Source: Centroberyx gerrardi | Lineage: Eukaryota; Chordata; Actinopteri; Beryciformes; Berycidae | Direction of reading: 5' to 3' | DNA: 64,000 bases | Assembly: GCF_048128805.1 (NCBI RefSeq) | Contig: NC_135999.1 | Location: 14,602,190-14,666,189, forward strand | Notes under the pieces: model-generated | The model's database searches: none | Told to the model about the DNA's origin: nothing | The model's input: the letters and a program-made list of their open reading frames with translations, nothing else | Program-made: the position numbers and the translations under genes | In this document: positions 1 through 16,466 of the stretch, piece by piece | Layout of the letters: every line of letters begins with the position of its first letter | Position numbering within the stretch: position 1 is the first letter of the stretch

Positions 1-555
1 AGCTTTTCACTTCTAAGTTAACTGGAGCTAACAATGGTGAAATCAGTTTTTTGATTAATTACACCCAGTGCCATCCCACACATATTTAGAAATATGTTAA
101 AAATCATCAACATGTCTGTAGCTTTCTCATACAATGATCTGGAATATATTTGCTGGGTAAAATATTGCAAAGTCTTTCTGCTCTCTTTCAAACTGAGAGT
201 TAACAACTCTGAATCCTGAGGCCATCTGTCTGTTTGTCAGCACACAGTGGGTGATGAGGCACGGTGGTGGTGCATTATCTGATCTGCTGCTGGCTAAATA
301 ACAGCAAGCCATACAGGTAAGCAGAAAATGGACATCTCAGTTATAGCTATCTAAAACCAGTTGGAATCAACCAACTGCATTCTGCCTACAAAAACCTCTG
401 TGTAAACACACTAAACATGCTTAGTGTGTTGATTTAGCTGCTACGGCAGTCAAAGAGATATTACCAATACATGTACAGTATAGGCTAGTATGACTGTATA
501 AATATTCATGTGATATTGGAATTGCTTGCTGCTTCTCAATGTTTTTCCCCAACAG

Positions 556-690
556 CCCCCTGATGTTGTTTTTGTCAGTGAAGAGCAGAGAGAATTGCTT
601 ATCCTTGAGGTAGGCTGCCCATATGACCTTTATGTGAAAGAAGTCTTCTCACACAATCTGACCAAGTACCAGCCCTTACCTGCACACAGC
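556..690 (+). mobile_element. Possible fragment of a non-LTR retrotransposon endonuclease (RLE) domain
   Basis: A 69-codon frame contains PPDVVFVSEEQRELLILEVG followed by CPYDLYVKEVFSHNLTKYQPL. The PD...LEVGCP(Y/F)D...KYQPL pattern resembles the C-terminal PD-(D/E)XK restriction-like endonuclease of R2/Rex6-type elements. No reverse transcriptase is visible upstream, so at best this is a 5'-truncated remnant. Recognition is from motif memory only. Confidence 0.4.
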
Positions 691-1014
691 AGAGGTCTTG
701 TGAATATTTATAAGCTGTTGTTTCTAATAGCCTAATGGGCAAACTTGAAGATGTTTGAAAACTTGCTGATACAGGCTTCAGGCTTCCAGATTACAGGCCA
801 ATCCAAAAAATGGCCAAACAACCAGCAAAACTGTTCCGTCTCTGCAGTAAAAGGGAACCAACTCATGTTGCAGGGACAATGCAATGTTTGTAACCTTAAA
901 ATGTCCTTAATCCATGAACGTCTGTTATGTTTGAATCCTGTGTAAATTAGGGTTAGGGTTAGGATTTAAATCATTGGATGTAAATAAAACATTTAGCGTG
1001 TGTGTGTGTGTTAG

Positions 1015-1380
1015 GGTTGGGCGATATGGTTGAAATCAATATCACAATAAACGTAAGGATTTTTTTTAGATATCGATATCACGATATGGCTCACGTATGC
1101 AAAATCGCACTTTAAACAATCAAATTAATGTTCATCCCATTGAACCGAATGGTAATGTTAGGTGTGATGTCAAACAAAACGGAAACTTACAAATAATATT
1201 CCTTAAAATGTTTCATACCTCATTTTGACAAAGTTTTTTAATAAAATGTGCTTGTTATCACCAATCTAAACAGCAGAATTGTGTGTTACAATATCCCAAA
1301 AATCACCATATCACGACAATATGATTCCACTGAAAGGCGATAAACGATAATATTATTTATCGCCCAATTATCGCCCAGCC
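1015..1380. mobile_element. Palindromic non-autonomous DNA element (GGTTGGGCGATA ends)
   Basis: The left end GGTTGGGCGATATGG and the inverted right end GGCTGGGCGATAATTGG match over 12 bp with one mismatch. TTAG flanks both sides (1011-1014, 1381-1384), and outside lie GTGTGTG runs, as if the element landed in a (GT)n tract. The interior is rich in self-complementary ATATCGATATCACGATAT blocks. No ORF. Common in teleosts; the superfamily is not assigned here. Confidence 0.7.
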
Positions 1381-2857
1381 TTAGTGTGTGTGTGTATGTG
1401 TGTGCGCACACATGCTGTCAGCCCAGTTTTTCTGTTAAGGGAAAGATGTCAAACAGCAGTCTGAAATAAAATGCCTTTGTGTCACTCAGTGTTCACAGAC
1501 ACTTCGAGGATTGAAGGTAATGTTTGTGAAAATAAAAATCATCCCACTTAGGACTATAAACACACGCGAGTCATGCTTGTTTAGATAACAGTCCTTTTTA
1601 CAGAGTGCCTGGAGAAAGGAGAGAAAAAGTCTGAGGTGGAATAGGGCTGATGTGACAGATAATAGAGAGAAGCAGATAGGGTTTCATTCATGTGTCAGAT
1701 TAGAGGGTTCTTTGTTACCAGCAGAGAGGGCAGAGCGTGCCTGGAGAGAGTACGAGGCTAGTCCTCATTCCCTGGGCACTTGTGTTAAATTGTGTGGCGA
1801 TTGAAGGGGCAATTTGTGTGTTTGTGGCATTCCTATTGAATGCACATAGGCAGGAGTGGGAATCAACAGAAGCCACATTATTCTGTTTCAATTCTTGGGG
1901 TCATAACTGCAATGTTACCACGATTTCTGCGATTGATTTGACTGCATTTTTTAAATTATTACACTTAAACCACTAAACTATATACAACTTTGTGACAGTT
2001 ACTGCTTTAATTTTCCGGGAAAGAAGCAGCAGGATAACCACCTTCAAAGACTCTAAGGCCTGATGAACAATGACAAACATGCTGGACGGGGTTGTATTAC
2101 TCTTTGTCTGATACCTTGGGTTTTAGAAATCATCTTGATTTAGCTGCAGCGTTCCTTGGTTTCACAGTAAGGACCGAAGGGGGAGAAGCAAGTGGCTGTG
2201 TTCATCTGCTAACAGTTAGGTAGCCTCAAAGTGAAGAGCAAAAGCAGCCTACATCTGCTGATACCAAATACAAAGCAACTCAATCATTTTTAGGACTTCA
2301 AATACTGATTTGAATTCTGCAACATAGCTATTTTGATTTTTTTCCCTGCAGTGGTTAGTGGGAAAAGTACTAAGTAGACTATTTAAAGAAACACAGAGAA
2401 TATCTAGTTTAGAGCAGTTCATTTCTCTTCTGACAGCCATATCTCAAAGGAGGATCCTCGGCATCAGTATCAGTACAACAGATGACAAAGTGGGCAACAA
2501 CGCCCCATCAAAGGGATGCTGTGCATGTTCAGCCAGTGAGTTGGAAGACAAAGAATGACACCTTAAAAAAATAAAAATAAAAAATAATTGATTTTTCTCT
2601 CTGCCACAGATAAAGGTACAGAAGCAAAGACAAAACAAAGCGTCGATTTTTTTATGCAGCTGCCGCTTACAAAGGAAACTAAATACAGGCACATAACAAT
2701 GAAATATTGATGAGCCCTGAAACAGAGGACTTTTAATCTATAGCTATCTATCCACCTCAATATAGATTTAATAACTGCATTCGGTTTGGCAGGTTATGTG
2801 CAAGAGTCAGTTTAGTCAGTTTCAATATCAATAAATCTAGCGGTTTTTTTTTTGGAC

Positions 2858-3135
2858 TAGGCCTAATCGATTAATCTTTTAGTCTATAAAATGTTAAAAA
2901 TAATAACAAATGCCAATCACAAGTTACCAGAGCCCAAAGTAATGTCTTAAAATTGCTCACCTAGTCTGACCAGCAGCCAAAAAAAAACCTGAGTATTCAT
3001 TTTACAACAATATGAAACAAGCATTAGCATTTGGGAAGCTGTAACCAGCAAATGTTTGGTATTTTTGCTTTATAAATGACTAAAACAATTAATTGACAAA
3101 ATTCTGATCTAATTTACTAATCGTTTCAGCACAAG
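2858..3135. mobile_element. hAT-like MITE, decayed copy
   Basis: AATCGATTAATCTTTTAGTC, then TATAAAATGTTAAAAATAA, CAGAGCCCAAAGTAATGTC, TCTGACCAGCAGCCAAAAA and AATCGTTTCAGCAC reproduces, with about 25-30% change, the layout of an abundant fish element that starts with a GCTGCAACTAACGATT-type end and closes with ATCGTTGCAGC. The outer ends are eroded. Confidence 0.6.
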
Positions 3136-3825
3136 CTGTGGCTCATTGGATAAAAGCACATATGAAGAGTCTTGTTCCAGTTTTGTTACAAAATGATTGC
3201 AGGCCTGAAATTAAATTAAATAATTTGATGAATTACTAAATTAAAGTTCCAAGTCATCTTAAGAGCGCTGTCTTCAAAGCCTTGTGTTGGGATAGAATCA
3301 CCTGTGTTTTTGAAATATTGAGTGATGCATTTCAGATTTTTTTTTCCCAAAATGAATATATAATTTGAATGAAACCTTTCATATCATCATCATCATGTAC
3401 ATAATACATTGAGCTCTAATCGTGATTACACCCTTTGTTACAGTCCCTCTGGCTCTCTCCACAATATAATATAGAATAAAGCAGAAATTGTATTAACAGT
3501 ATAGGCTAATGTTTAAGAATTTGGAAATACCTTAAATATAATGGGGATGAGAGAAACATTGACACAGACACAGCCATGTGCACATGTACCCGATGGCTTC
3601 CAGTGGCCTGTGCTAGCTTTCTGGACCCCAGGCTGCCAGCCAGCTCTATGACCTTGCCTTAAGGTAAAACCAAAGTTACATTCCACGCCGCTAACTCACC
3701 CATCTCCCATGTCACCTAGGAGAGAAGCAATGAGCCCGGCTCAGGCCAGCTCTTCCCACAGAGCTATACATTAGTCAATGGTTTACAGAGTCCTGGAGGA
3801 TTCTCTGCTCCACTGACTTGAAGGT

Positions 3826-4448
3826 AGGGCTGTACTTTACTGGCAAAAAAATAATAGTTAATGTGCTATTTTTGCTTAACATTGCAATTGCAACAATGAA
3901 TTGCAGCACATGAGGACAAGGACTTTAATGGTTTGAATGTGCTGTGTTTGAATATAATGAAATAATTACTCCAATGTGCAACTTCAGCTGTAGGTAGGGT
4001 TTCATGTTGGCATCAGAAAACCTTGTTTAGAACGTCATCCCCCTATATACGGATTATTATTAAGTCAACTGACATAGCCCTTCATCACAAAAGCATGTCT
4101 CAAAAGAGAACAAGCCTACCTAGATCTAACAATCAATAATCAATAATCACAAATCGTCATCATCAGTCTTTATACAGTTTTGCTGGGGTTTATTCTCTTA
4201 CATAATCATTCCATTGTTACAGGAATATTGTATGGGCACTAAGGCCCTGACCTGACCTTTGCACTAATTTTTCATCTAGGGTTAGGGTCTATAATGAAGC
4301 TTATCCAACTGTTGCACTCATTGTAAGTCGCTCTGGATAAGTGTGTCAGCTAAATGCTTAAAATATATTATCATTATTATGAGTAGTAGTATTAGTAGTA
4401 GTATCAATATTATCATCATTATAGTTATTATCATCTGTGCGGCCCTAC
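3826..4448. mobile_element. Possible hAT-like element pair of ends (TAGGGCTG ... CGGCCCTA)
   Basis: TAGGGCTGTACTTTACTGGC with downstream CATTGCAATTGCAACAATGA looks like a fish hAT MITE. A plausible inverted end, GCGGCCCTACT, lies at about 4439-4449. No clear 8-bp target duplication was seen. The interior contains an unrelated dispersed repeat, so nesting is possible. Confidence 0.35.
4230..4385 (+). repeat. Dispersed fish repeat (GTAAGTCGCTCTGGATAAG motif)
   Basis: ATTGTAAGTCGCTCTGGATA, then AGTGTGTCAGCTAAATGCTT is a highly recurrent teleost sequence at the 3' end of a retroposon family. It is followed by an irregular ATT/ATC/AGT trinucleotide tail to about 4435. Confidence 0.6.
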
Positions 4449-6645
4449 TGGGAGTTAATGTTTTGGAGCATATTGTTTTCATTTAATTACACCTGGTCGA
4501 GAGCCTTAGACAATGACCAATACTGTGACCAAGAAAACCTTATTAATAATAAATAACTAAAAACAAATGTAGAAGAATCAGGTTAATATTGGCTGTTAAG
4601 TTGTTAGAAAAAGGAAGCCTAAATAGGTTTTAACTCTTCATTCTCTGATCTACTCTGCTTTAATTTTGCTTTAGTATCTGAAACAAGATGCCATGCTAGC
4701 ACGGATCAGACTAAACTAAGGTAGAAAGGCGTAAAACCCCCAGGTATTGTCTTCATGAGGAACAATGCAGTGTGTGACAGAAGTCCTTTGACCAGGTAAT
4801 AGAGGTCTACACTGTAGCCTAGGGAAATGAGATACACTCTCCCTCTCTCTCCTCTGACTTCCTAAAACTCCAGGCAAAACACAAAGCTGGTATAATGAGC
4901 TGCTTTTTTTAAACTAGCGAATTCTGCTACAGTCTCTGTAACCCCAACACTCGTCACGAGTCACAACACAACCACTGTCTTCAGTCACATTATTCATTTC
5001 TGGGATATTCCGAGAAATCTATGCTGCATTTGACCAAACACAGAGTGTGTGAGTCATGCATGGAGAAGACTGCAAATTAGCTACTTCTGAAGAGGAGTCT
5101 CAGGCCTCTATGATAAATCAGATTATCACCCAATTGGAGGGGGGGAGGTAGAGGAGGTGGGGGGCACGAGAGAAAGTCTGGGGGGCGGTAAGCAGTTAGA
5201 ATGAAATGCAAACTGCCATCTCCCAAAACCTTAAAATGACATTGGCCATGCTAAACAAATAAATGACTGCAGGGATTCATGTTTAAATGCATTTCAAGCC
5301 CAGGGAGACAGGCAGATCTGCACTCTTCCAACGTTTCTGACAAATTAGATGCCTGACTGTCTCTCCAGCTCATTACTGTGCAGTAATAACTGTCCTTTTG
5401 CCTAATAAAGAAAACATTATAATACATGCACTAATGTGGCTCTGCTTCATTTTGGACTGTGCATGAGAGCTAAAAACAATATTTCCCTTTGGGATTGTCA
5501 GTCAACATTTTCTGCCCCAAGTTTTTCTCTGCCTCTCATTAATAATAATAGGCCGACAGGCAAAACTGCGACCAAGGACACAACAATTATGATCATGGTC
5601 CTTTTTAGAATAGGTTTTCAAAATTAAAATGAGTGAATGACATCTCTATCAATCCAAGGCAGCCAATATTTTTGGTTGGCACATCTAAATAGTGAAAGGT
5701 TTCTACGAAAGAAAAATATCAAATATCACTTTAACAAACATGAGCCTCACAAGAAATTTGCATGCCATCCTTACAGCTGAAAACCGTGGCCCTTCTGTCT
5801 CTCAGGCATTTCAGCACCAAGATCATCTTTGTTAACTGGCTTACAATAGAGCAAAGATTGTAGCACTGAAATGCTTTTGAATAACCCAATCATTGTGAAT
5901 GACCCCAATGCACTTTGCTTCATTTCAAAAATACTCATGTTTCAGTTTCCATCTGGGGCTTGACATTTGAAACAAAATTATGATAGTTAGCTACAATCTA
6001 CCATCAACCTGTTTCTTTATTTTTGCTTTCTTATAGCAAGCCATGCAGACTGAGACTGACTGGCTGGCTGGGTGACGAAATAGTTCTGCGTTTTGCAGTG
6101 CTAAAGCCAATCTCCCATGAGGAGAAGTGGCTCTATTACAGTTTATTTGCCTCCACAGTGGGGGTTGGTGTTGGAGCAAACTGTGTGACTAGAAACTGGA
6201 GGATGAGCCTCCCTTTCTGAAGGACTCCATTGTGTTGCCACAGTGACAAAGCAGTTTTGCAGGTTCCACCTTCACCTCTCCTCCCCTTCCTTTCCTCCCG
6301 CCTAACTAGTCAAACTGGGGTTGAGCACGCTCTTTTTCATACTATACTTCCTTGTTGGTTTCATTCATTCACAGGCAGGTGCTGCAATGTCATTTCACAA
6401 CTCGGGCAGCCACGGACCTATCAGTGCTGCAGACAGACAAAGCTGTGTAAGGTCTTGTGGTGGCCAATAGGTAGACAGATAAGGCCGACACTATGACTGA
6501 CCTGGATATGTCATGAACCGCACTTCAGCTGAATTGCTCTGGTAACTGCTCTGCCCTGATAATCCTGACAGTGGACATCATGTCTTAAGTCAGTTCACAA
6601 AATTATCAACACCATGCTTTATCTTTGTCCCAAACAAATATGTGT

Positions 6646-6646
<1 letters not shown>

Positions 6647-6694
<48 letters not shown>
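6647..6694. repeat. (CA)n microsatellite, LRBA intron
   Basis: About 24 uninterrupted CA units. Confidence 0.95.
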
Positions 6695-6697
<3 letters not shown>

Positions 6698-7142
6698 CCA
6701 TGTCCATTATTTAAAAACAATAATAAACACATTGTAACCTGGCAAGTAAGAATCTACAAGAGATAAATATGCCGAATGAGACACTGGCATGACACAATAT
6801 GTAACTAAAAAGCCTAGGTAAGGGCAACCAGGGGAAAATCATTAAGCCTATGACTCATGACACTCTTTCCAAAGTGGGCTACCCACCATTAAGCCAATAT
6901 AAACCAACTCGTGACACTTCACTATCCCGTACCATTTAGCCAACTGCAGCGCAGTGCTGCGAGATCATCAGGCCTTTTTATGCAAATTAATTTCATGAGG
7001 AAGAGGCAGCCCAGACTTTTCCAAACATTTAGATGTCACAGTAGCCTATTGTCAGTAGTAAGTCATGTCAGTAGAGCCTGTCTGAACTATGAGCGTGGCA
7101 GTGCTATCCAAGGCCTATTCTGAGCTCTCATAATCAGCTTAC

Positions 7143-7328
7143 CAGGTTGAACACTGTCTCCACAATGTCTCGGTTGGAAACTTCCCCAACTTCCACCAGG
7201 CCGGCAAGCACAGCGAATTTCATCCTTATTCCCCTGATAGGGATCCCAGGGTTGAGCGCCATGGCTCCCGATCTTCCGTCGTTCCCATCACCTGGCCGCG
7301 AAGCACCCGGTGTCTCTTCGCTAGCCAT
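7143..7328 (-). CDS. lrba: LRBA (LPS-responsive beige-like anchor protein), first coding exon, partial gene
   Basis: The exon encodes 62 residues beginning MASEETPGASRPGDG. Its second half (PIRGIRMKFAVLAGLVEVGE, then SNRDIVETVFNL) is nearly identical to the N-terminus of vertebrate LRBA, a very large BEACH-WD40 scaffold of vesicle traffic that protects CTLA-4 from lysosomal degradation in mammals. The exon ends after a CTG codon at 7143, followed on the minus strand by a consensus donor GTAAGC. A pyrimidine-rich tract ending TAG lies 2 nt before the ATG (acceptor at 7332-7331), so the ATG probably sits at the very start of exon 2. The acidic/Gly-rich first 25 residues are variable in the family. 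The remaining roughly 2,800 residues lie beyond position 1. The next exon, expected to resume the conserved LVGGQFDLE segment, is not in the window. Identity is very secure; only the 5'UTR structure is uncertain. Confidence 0.95.
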
Positions 7329-8090
7329 TGCTAAGGAAGGACAGGACAGGTGGCGTTCACAGGTAAGGCACCTGTTCACCTCCAATGGACGACAGTGCAA
7401 CTGATGTCGGCGGAGAAACTGCCTTATCTATCTCGCCTTCAGATGAGTTGTTGACAGTCTACAGGCAAACAAAGAACATATTTCCCTCCCCATCCAAAAT
7501 AGCTTTGCAAATGAGCCTCGAAAGTGGTCAGGAAAGCGCTGAGGGAATCGGTTAGCCGTTGACACTGCGAGGCTGGAGTTGTCACTGCGACTCCAAACAG
7601 AACTACTCCTCTTCCCTGGTCCGTAACTTGATACGAGACGGATGGATTAATGCAGTTAAAAGCCGTAAGGAAAATAGACTGTGTTGCAGGTAACAGCCAT
7701 GCCAGCAAGTGAAGCAGAGCTCGTCCTCAACCCCTCTCTCCTCTCCTCTCTGTCAAATGATGAACGAGGATACAGTGACTTTCATATCCTCGGTAGTAAC
7801 GTACAGCAGTGGAAGTTGCTATTGTCACTGACTCCAAACACTTGACAGGTAGCGCGCTTGGTAGGAGCAAAACTCTCAAACAGGGGGGGTCAAGTCCGTC
7901 AGCAGCTCCGGCGGGAGTCGACAAAGGACGGAGGTCCGCTCGGTACTCCCCAGGAAACTCCGAGACTTGTTTAAATGTCAACGATAACCCAGTTGCATTG
8001 CATTCTCTTCCTGATTTACCCCGGTAGCTTCAGCTCGTCCCCGCCATGACAGTATAGCCCTTGAGCGAGTGGAGCATGCGCAGTTGGGAG
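7329..8090 (-). promoter_or_regulatory. lrba: LRBA 5' non-coding/promoter region
   Basis: This stretch is clearly richer in CpG and GC than its surroundings and lies directly upstream of the LRBA start. At 8074-8082 there is GCATGCGCA, the core of an NRF1 site. At 8041-8047 there is CCGCCAT, a YY1-type motif reading ATGGCGG on the minus strand. Both are common in TATA-less housekeeping promoters. A non-coding exon 1 is expected somewhere in 7700-8060, but no convincing minus-strand donor was found, so exon 1 is not delimited. ORFs of 60-90 codons here on both strands are probably by-products of high GC. Confidence 0.55.
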
Positions 8091-11000
8091 TTGAGTCTAT
8101 TCAGCTCGGTGGCTCAGGTGTGCAACACAGGTGGCTATATGTCACATTGGGATACAGCGAAAAAAAACAACGGGGCGTTAATGTATATCCAGTTACAATT
8201 AGCCATAGCCCAAAATGAAATTGCGGTATATATTACAACGTTGACAGGGATGTGATGGAGGCTAAACCCACCCAAATTCAGTCTATCCACCCTTTTATTT
8301 GCGAAATAGAGTTTACAGGATGACAATTTTTTATGGCATACATTCATAATAAATAATAAGTAGTATCAAACTGATGTACATTTAAAAAACACACAGATTA
8401 ATACCTTTCTGAAAGTAACATTTATTTTGTTTATGTAGGTGGTTGTATGCCTTAATTATGATGATCGCTGACCTCTAATGAAAAATCATATATGGTAGCC
8501 TACTCAAAAATGAGTTTATAGTGACTCTACCGTACTTTATGGTATTTTCTATATTGTACGATTTCACTTAATACTCCTATAAGAACTTATCATTTTGCTG
8601 TGGTCATAGCTGTATAGGATTACAATCGATCAAAGGACTGGACTTTGGAGGCAATAGTTCAACCTTTTACAACTACATCGTTGAATTTAGAGACATCTAG
8701 AGGAGGGGAGTCAGGAAAACTTTCACCATGTAGGCTCCCTGTATAAAATCCAGGGCTACTGTAAGGCAGTATAAATAACCCTTACGAAAAATAACTATAA
8801 TAAATGTCCAAAGGATATTATAGAAATACCACAGCAAAACCTTAAAATATCATTCAGATACCATAGGTCAAAATGACGAAATACAATAAAGGATGATAAG
8901 GTAAATTAATAATAATAATAATAAATACATTAATTAATTAATATAAACTACTGAGTACCATACAATGAGTCATTATACTAGGGGAATATTATAGTGATTT
9001 TGAGTTAGGAAATACTATAGGTTAGATCTGAATTCGACTAGTTAATGCCATGTAATGAATGCCCAGTTCTCAGAAACCTAGTAGGCCTAACAAAAATGTT
9101 AGAGACTCCAGTGAATATAACATTTTCAGATGGACCCAGTCTTGTATCTTTTGTTTAAGGTAATCTAATGTGTAGCACAAGCACCACAGACAGCCTTATA
9201 CCTTATGAAACAATAAGAAGGCTGTTTGAAATGTATGCAGAACTTTGCCTCTCTCTAGCACGCAGAACATAACATTGGCAGATGCATGCATCCTGGGGCG
9301 ATATAGAAACCAGACATTAAAGCAAAGTGACAGCTCTGCTTTGCTTGCCTTTTCAAATCAGCACCAATGACCCCATGACGTGTAAGATGTTTATGAAGCT
9401 GAGCAGATAGGCTACAATGTCAAAGAGGTCTCAGTTTCACCCATGGCTGTTAATGCATGTGGGCACATCCCAGTGCTACGGTAAAATCTGGAAAGTGTTA
9501 AAGCATGTTTCTATTTAATCGTGTGTTTCTTAGTGCATTAAAAAGATTTGTGTCCTCCCTTCTCTCCCTATAGTGGTGACTTCATAGTTGCTCAGCAGGA
9601 TGCCTGAGCAACTGTGAGTGTTGTTGCCACAGAGGCAGGCATCGTCATTGCGTTGCCATTGACCTCCCAGTAAAGTGTCTAGTAGTTCAGCCCTCAGGGA
9701 TCCTGGGAGTCATGGCAGCCAGCAGCACCACCACAGAAGATGTATGCCTTGTCTCTGCAGTAATGACCTGGAATCAGATTACTTTTTCACTGCAGCCCTA
9801 AAGTGTTCTTTCATAAAAAAGGGCTTTGAATTTAATTTACTGACCTTTGAAATGAACTTGAACAATGCCTCATTATTTTTCTGACTGGGCTCTATAGAGG
9901 AAATGAGACTCCAAACCTGAGCACATTCAGTGCAGAACTTGTATATTTCACTGTAATTAAGTTTTTTTTTCTCTAAAACTTTTTCCAAAATCTTCTCATC
10001 AGCACCTGACCTGAAGATAATAATTTCAGGAAATGCAGTAGCCTTAAATAAAGCAGGTGAACCTATTAGCGCTTGCCTACAGCTCTTCATTTGGATTATG
10101 TCTGAGTGAAGCTTGCAAGATTGACTTTGAGCTCAGTGAAAGCTGAGAAAAGTAAATTAATGATGACAAGAGAAAATGACACACAGATTAAACCCCGTAA
10201 TTAAATCCATCATTTTAATCATGATGCCTGTGCAAATTATGAAGCTGACATTTGGCATGGCATGAAAGTAAATAAGCAAACGCAAATAGGCTTAAAAACA
10301 ATTTGGACATAATTGCAATGCCAGATATCTCTTTGCTATGTTGTTAGTAAGGAAGATCTGTAGGCATTTTAGGTGACAGAATTGAACTTCTGCTGGAGAT
10401 ATTTCTTTCCTGGATAAGAATAATCTTGATGGACATATAAGGTGTCTGCTGCAGTCTCTTTGCATCTGCCCAGTAATACAGTATTTTACTTCTCAAATTC
10501 ACACTTTCAAAATATGCTGGCAACGGTTGTAGCTATCACTGCCCTGATTTCAAGGACATGCAAGGAGACATAGCATTCATCAGAGCTTTTGTTACTTGTA
10601 TAGATACAAATAGACGGAGTAGATCTTTGTTTACATGCATTCCAGTGTTTGCTTTACCAACAGACTGATCAACAGTCAGTCAACTGTCTGATGAAGAAGA
10701 CTGTGCTTGAAACATCACCTAGATGTTAATAAATTTATACACCTTGGGAGCAGATTTCAGGTTGCAGACTCTATTTTTGTTCCATTTTCACCAACAGACA
10801 AAAAACACATCTTCCCTTTGATACAATAACAGTGTGGGTGTGGAAGACAACAGTACACACCTGTATGAAATGTTAACACAGAGTGGCAGGTTCTTCCTGT
10901 TCAGAGATTAAGATCTTGGGTGTTCAGTCTAACTCAAAGTCATTTTGGTGACGTGGTTACTTCAATAAAAGGCCTGAAAAGCACTGTAAATGAAATATGG

Positions 11001-11230
11001 TACACAATATGGTGCACGTGACTATACGATTTCCTAGCGAAATTCATTAGGCCTACTTACTAAACTTTATTAATCCCCGAGGAACCATGGTTCAGTTATT
11101 TGATACAGTGTGATTTATATAATGTACCAAACACAACTCATGTGTTGTGGGGAAAGGCTTTCTTAGTTCAAATCTATATATATTAGAATATTATTTGGAT
11201 ACCAGCAGAGGACGCCAAAGCAAGCTACAC
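8091..11230. other. lrba-rps3a intergenic region, repeat-bearing
   Basis: No gene was recognised. About 8500-9020 is an AT-rich stretch whose ends resemble each other in inverted orientation, and it also resembles 35920-36130. An unassigned 103-codon minus-strand ORF at 9779-10090 has no recognisable domain. 10660-10790 has the look of an old repeat tail (GATGAAGAAGACTGTGCTTG). At 11064-11084 there is a fish-repeat motif (CTTTATTAATCCCCGAGGAA). Confidence 0.5.
8500..9020. repeat. AT-rich dispersed repeat with inverted arms
   Basis: The left arm ATTTTGCTGTGGTCATAG and TATGGTATTTTCTAT echo, in inverted orientation, TAGAAATACCACAGCAAAAC and GATACCATAG at 8820-8868. A related sequence is at 35920-36130. 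Confidence 0.4.
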
Positions 11231-11234
11231 AGCG

Positions 11235-11327
11235 CTCGCGAGATGAGGCAGGCAAATCTCATGACCTCGGTCTCTTTATTTCTCGCGGTATTTCCTATTT
11301 CCTCCTCTTTCACTCCCTGTAGCCAAC
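11235..11327 (+). promoter_or_regulatory. rps3a: rps3a core promoter and 5'TOP leader
   Basis: CTCGCGAGA at 11235-11243 matches the TCTCGCGAGA palindrome found in many vertebrate ribosomal-protein and housekeeping promoters. An AT-rich TTTATTT lies near 11275. A near-continuous pyrimidine run (about 11291-11315, TTTCCTATTTCCTCCTCTTT) follows. This fits a C-starting TOP leader with initiation in this run, giving a 5'UTR of roughly 15-35 nt before the ATG at 11328. The exact start site cannot be read from sequence. Confidence 0.7.
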
Positions 11328-15945
<4,618 letters not shown>

Positions 15946-15962
15946 AAACACCCTACAGATTT

Positions 15963-15968
15963 AATAAA
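15963..15968 (+). terminator. rps3a: rps3a poly(A) signal
   Basis: AATAAA lies 18 nt after the TGA stop, typical of the very short 3'UTRs of ribosomal-protein mRNAs. Confidence 0.9.
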
Positions 15969-16460
15969 AAATGTAAATGACTAGATGCTGTGCTGTTTTA
16001 TGTTACTGGGTTCAATTATGCGTATAAACGTGTCTTCATGAGGACAATGGCAGTCAGTACTGGTACATGTACATATTAAATTTCTAAAGTACATACACAA
16101 TCCCTATGGTACAATTCATGCCAACTGTGCTGTTTAGTGGAGCATGCAGTACTTGGGCAAACAAACCATTTTAAGTAGGATGCATTCAAAACATGGAGCC
16201 CAAACTGAACTCTTACATGCATCTAATTGGTTAACTTTACTATCACGCCTCACAGTGCATTAAGGGTAGTCACTTTCTGGTCAATGTCTTTCCAGTATTT
16301 ATTCAAGCCAGGCTAAACTGGTACTTCCAGTATAGAAATTAGAATAATTTGCCTGCTAAATCTTGTTCAAATTGGTGAACTGAGAAGGCTTACTGATCAA
16401 ATAAACAATGCAATAAAAACTCAAACAGGGCAGTCCAACTCAGGTAGTGAGCAAAATAAT
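15969..16460. other. Convergent intergenic spacer rps3a / sh3d19
   Basis: About 490 bp separates the two facing poly(A) signals. No ORF or RNA gene was recognised. This is where plus-strand rps3a and minus-strand sh3d19 transcription converge. Confidence 0.7.
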
Positions 16461-16466
16461 TTTATT
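16461..16466 (-). terminator. sh3d19: sh3d19 candidate poly(A) signal
   Basis: TTTATT on the plus strand reads AATAAA on the minus strand, about 550 nt beyond the sh3d19 stop codon at 17018. This implies a 3'UTR of roughly 0.55-0.6 kb. Other weaker hexamers are possible. Confidence 0.6.

Larger units (their letters stand above)
1..7142 (-). other. lrba: LRBA first coding intron (3' part outside window)
   Basis: The conserved continuation of the LRBA N-terminus is absent in all frames of this stretch, so it is intronic. It holds a possible RLE-retrotransposon scrap (556-690), a short telomere-like TTAGGG run (about 947-963), an inverted-repeat element (1015-1380), hAT-like remnants (2858-3135 and about 3826-4448), a dispersed repeat (4230-4385), and a (CA)n tract (6647-6694). 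Stretches such as 5190-5420 are free of simple repeats and could be conserved non-coding DNA. In vertebrates mab21l2 sits inside an lrba intron, but no mab21l2 sequence is visible here. Confidence 0.85.

Noticed and set aside
947..963. Interstitial telomere repeat (TTAGGG)
   Set aside because: Fewer than three units, well within chance or repeat-end origin.
7147..7404. Plus-strand 85-codon ORF at the lrba exon
   Set aside because: Mirror of the LRBA coding exon, whose minus-strand frame is clearly conserved.
9779..10090. 103-codon minus ORF in the intergenic region
   Set aside because: Lys/Phe-rich translation of AT-rich DNA, no recognisable motif, promoter or partner exon.
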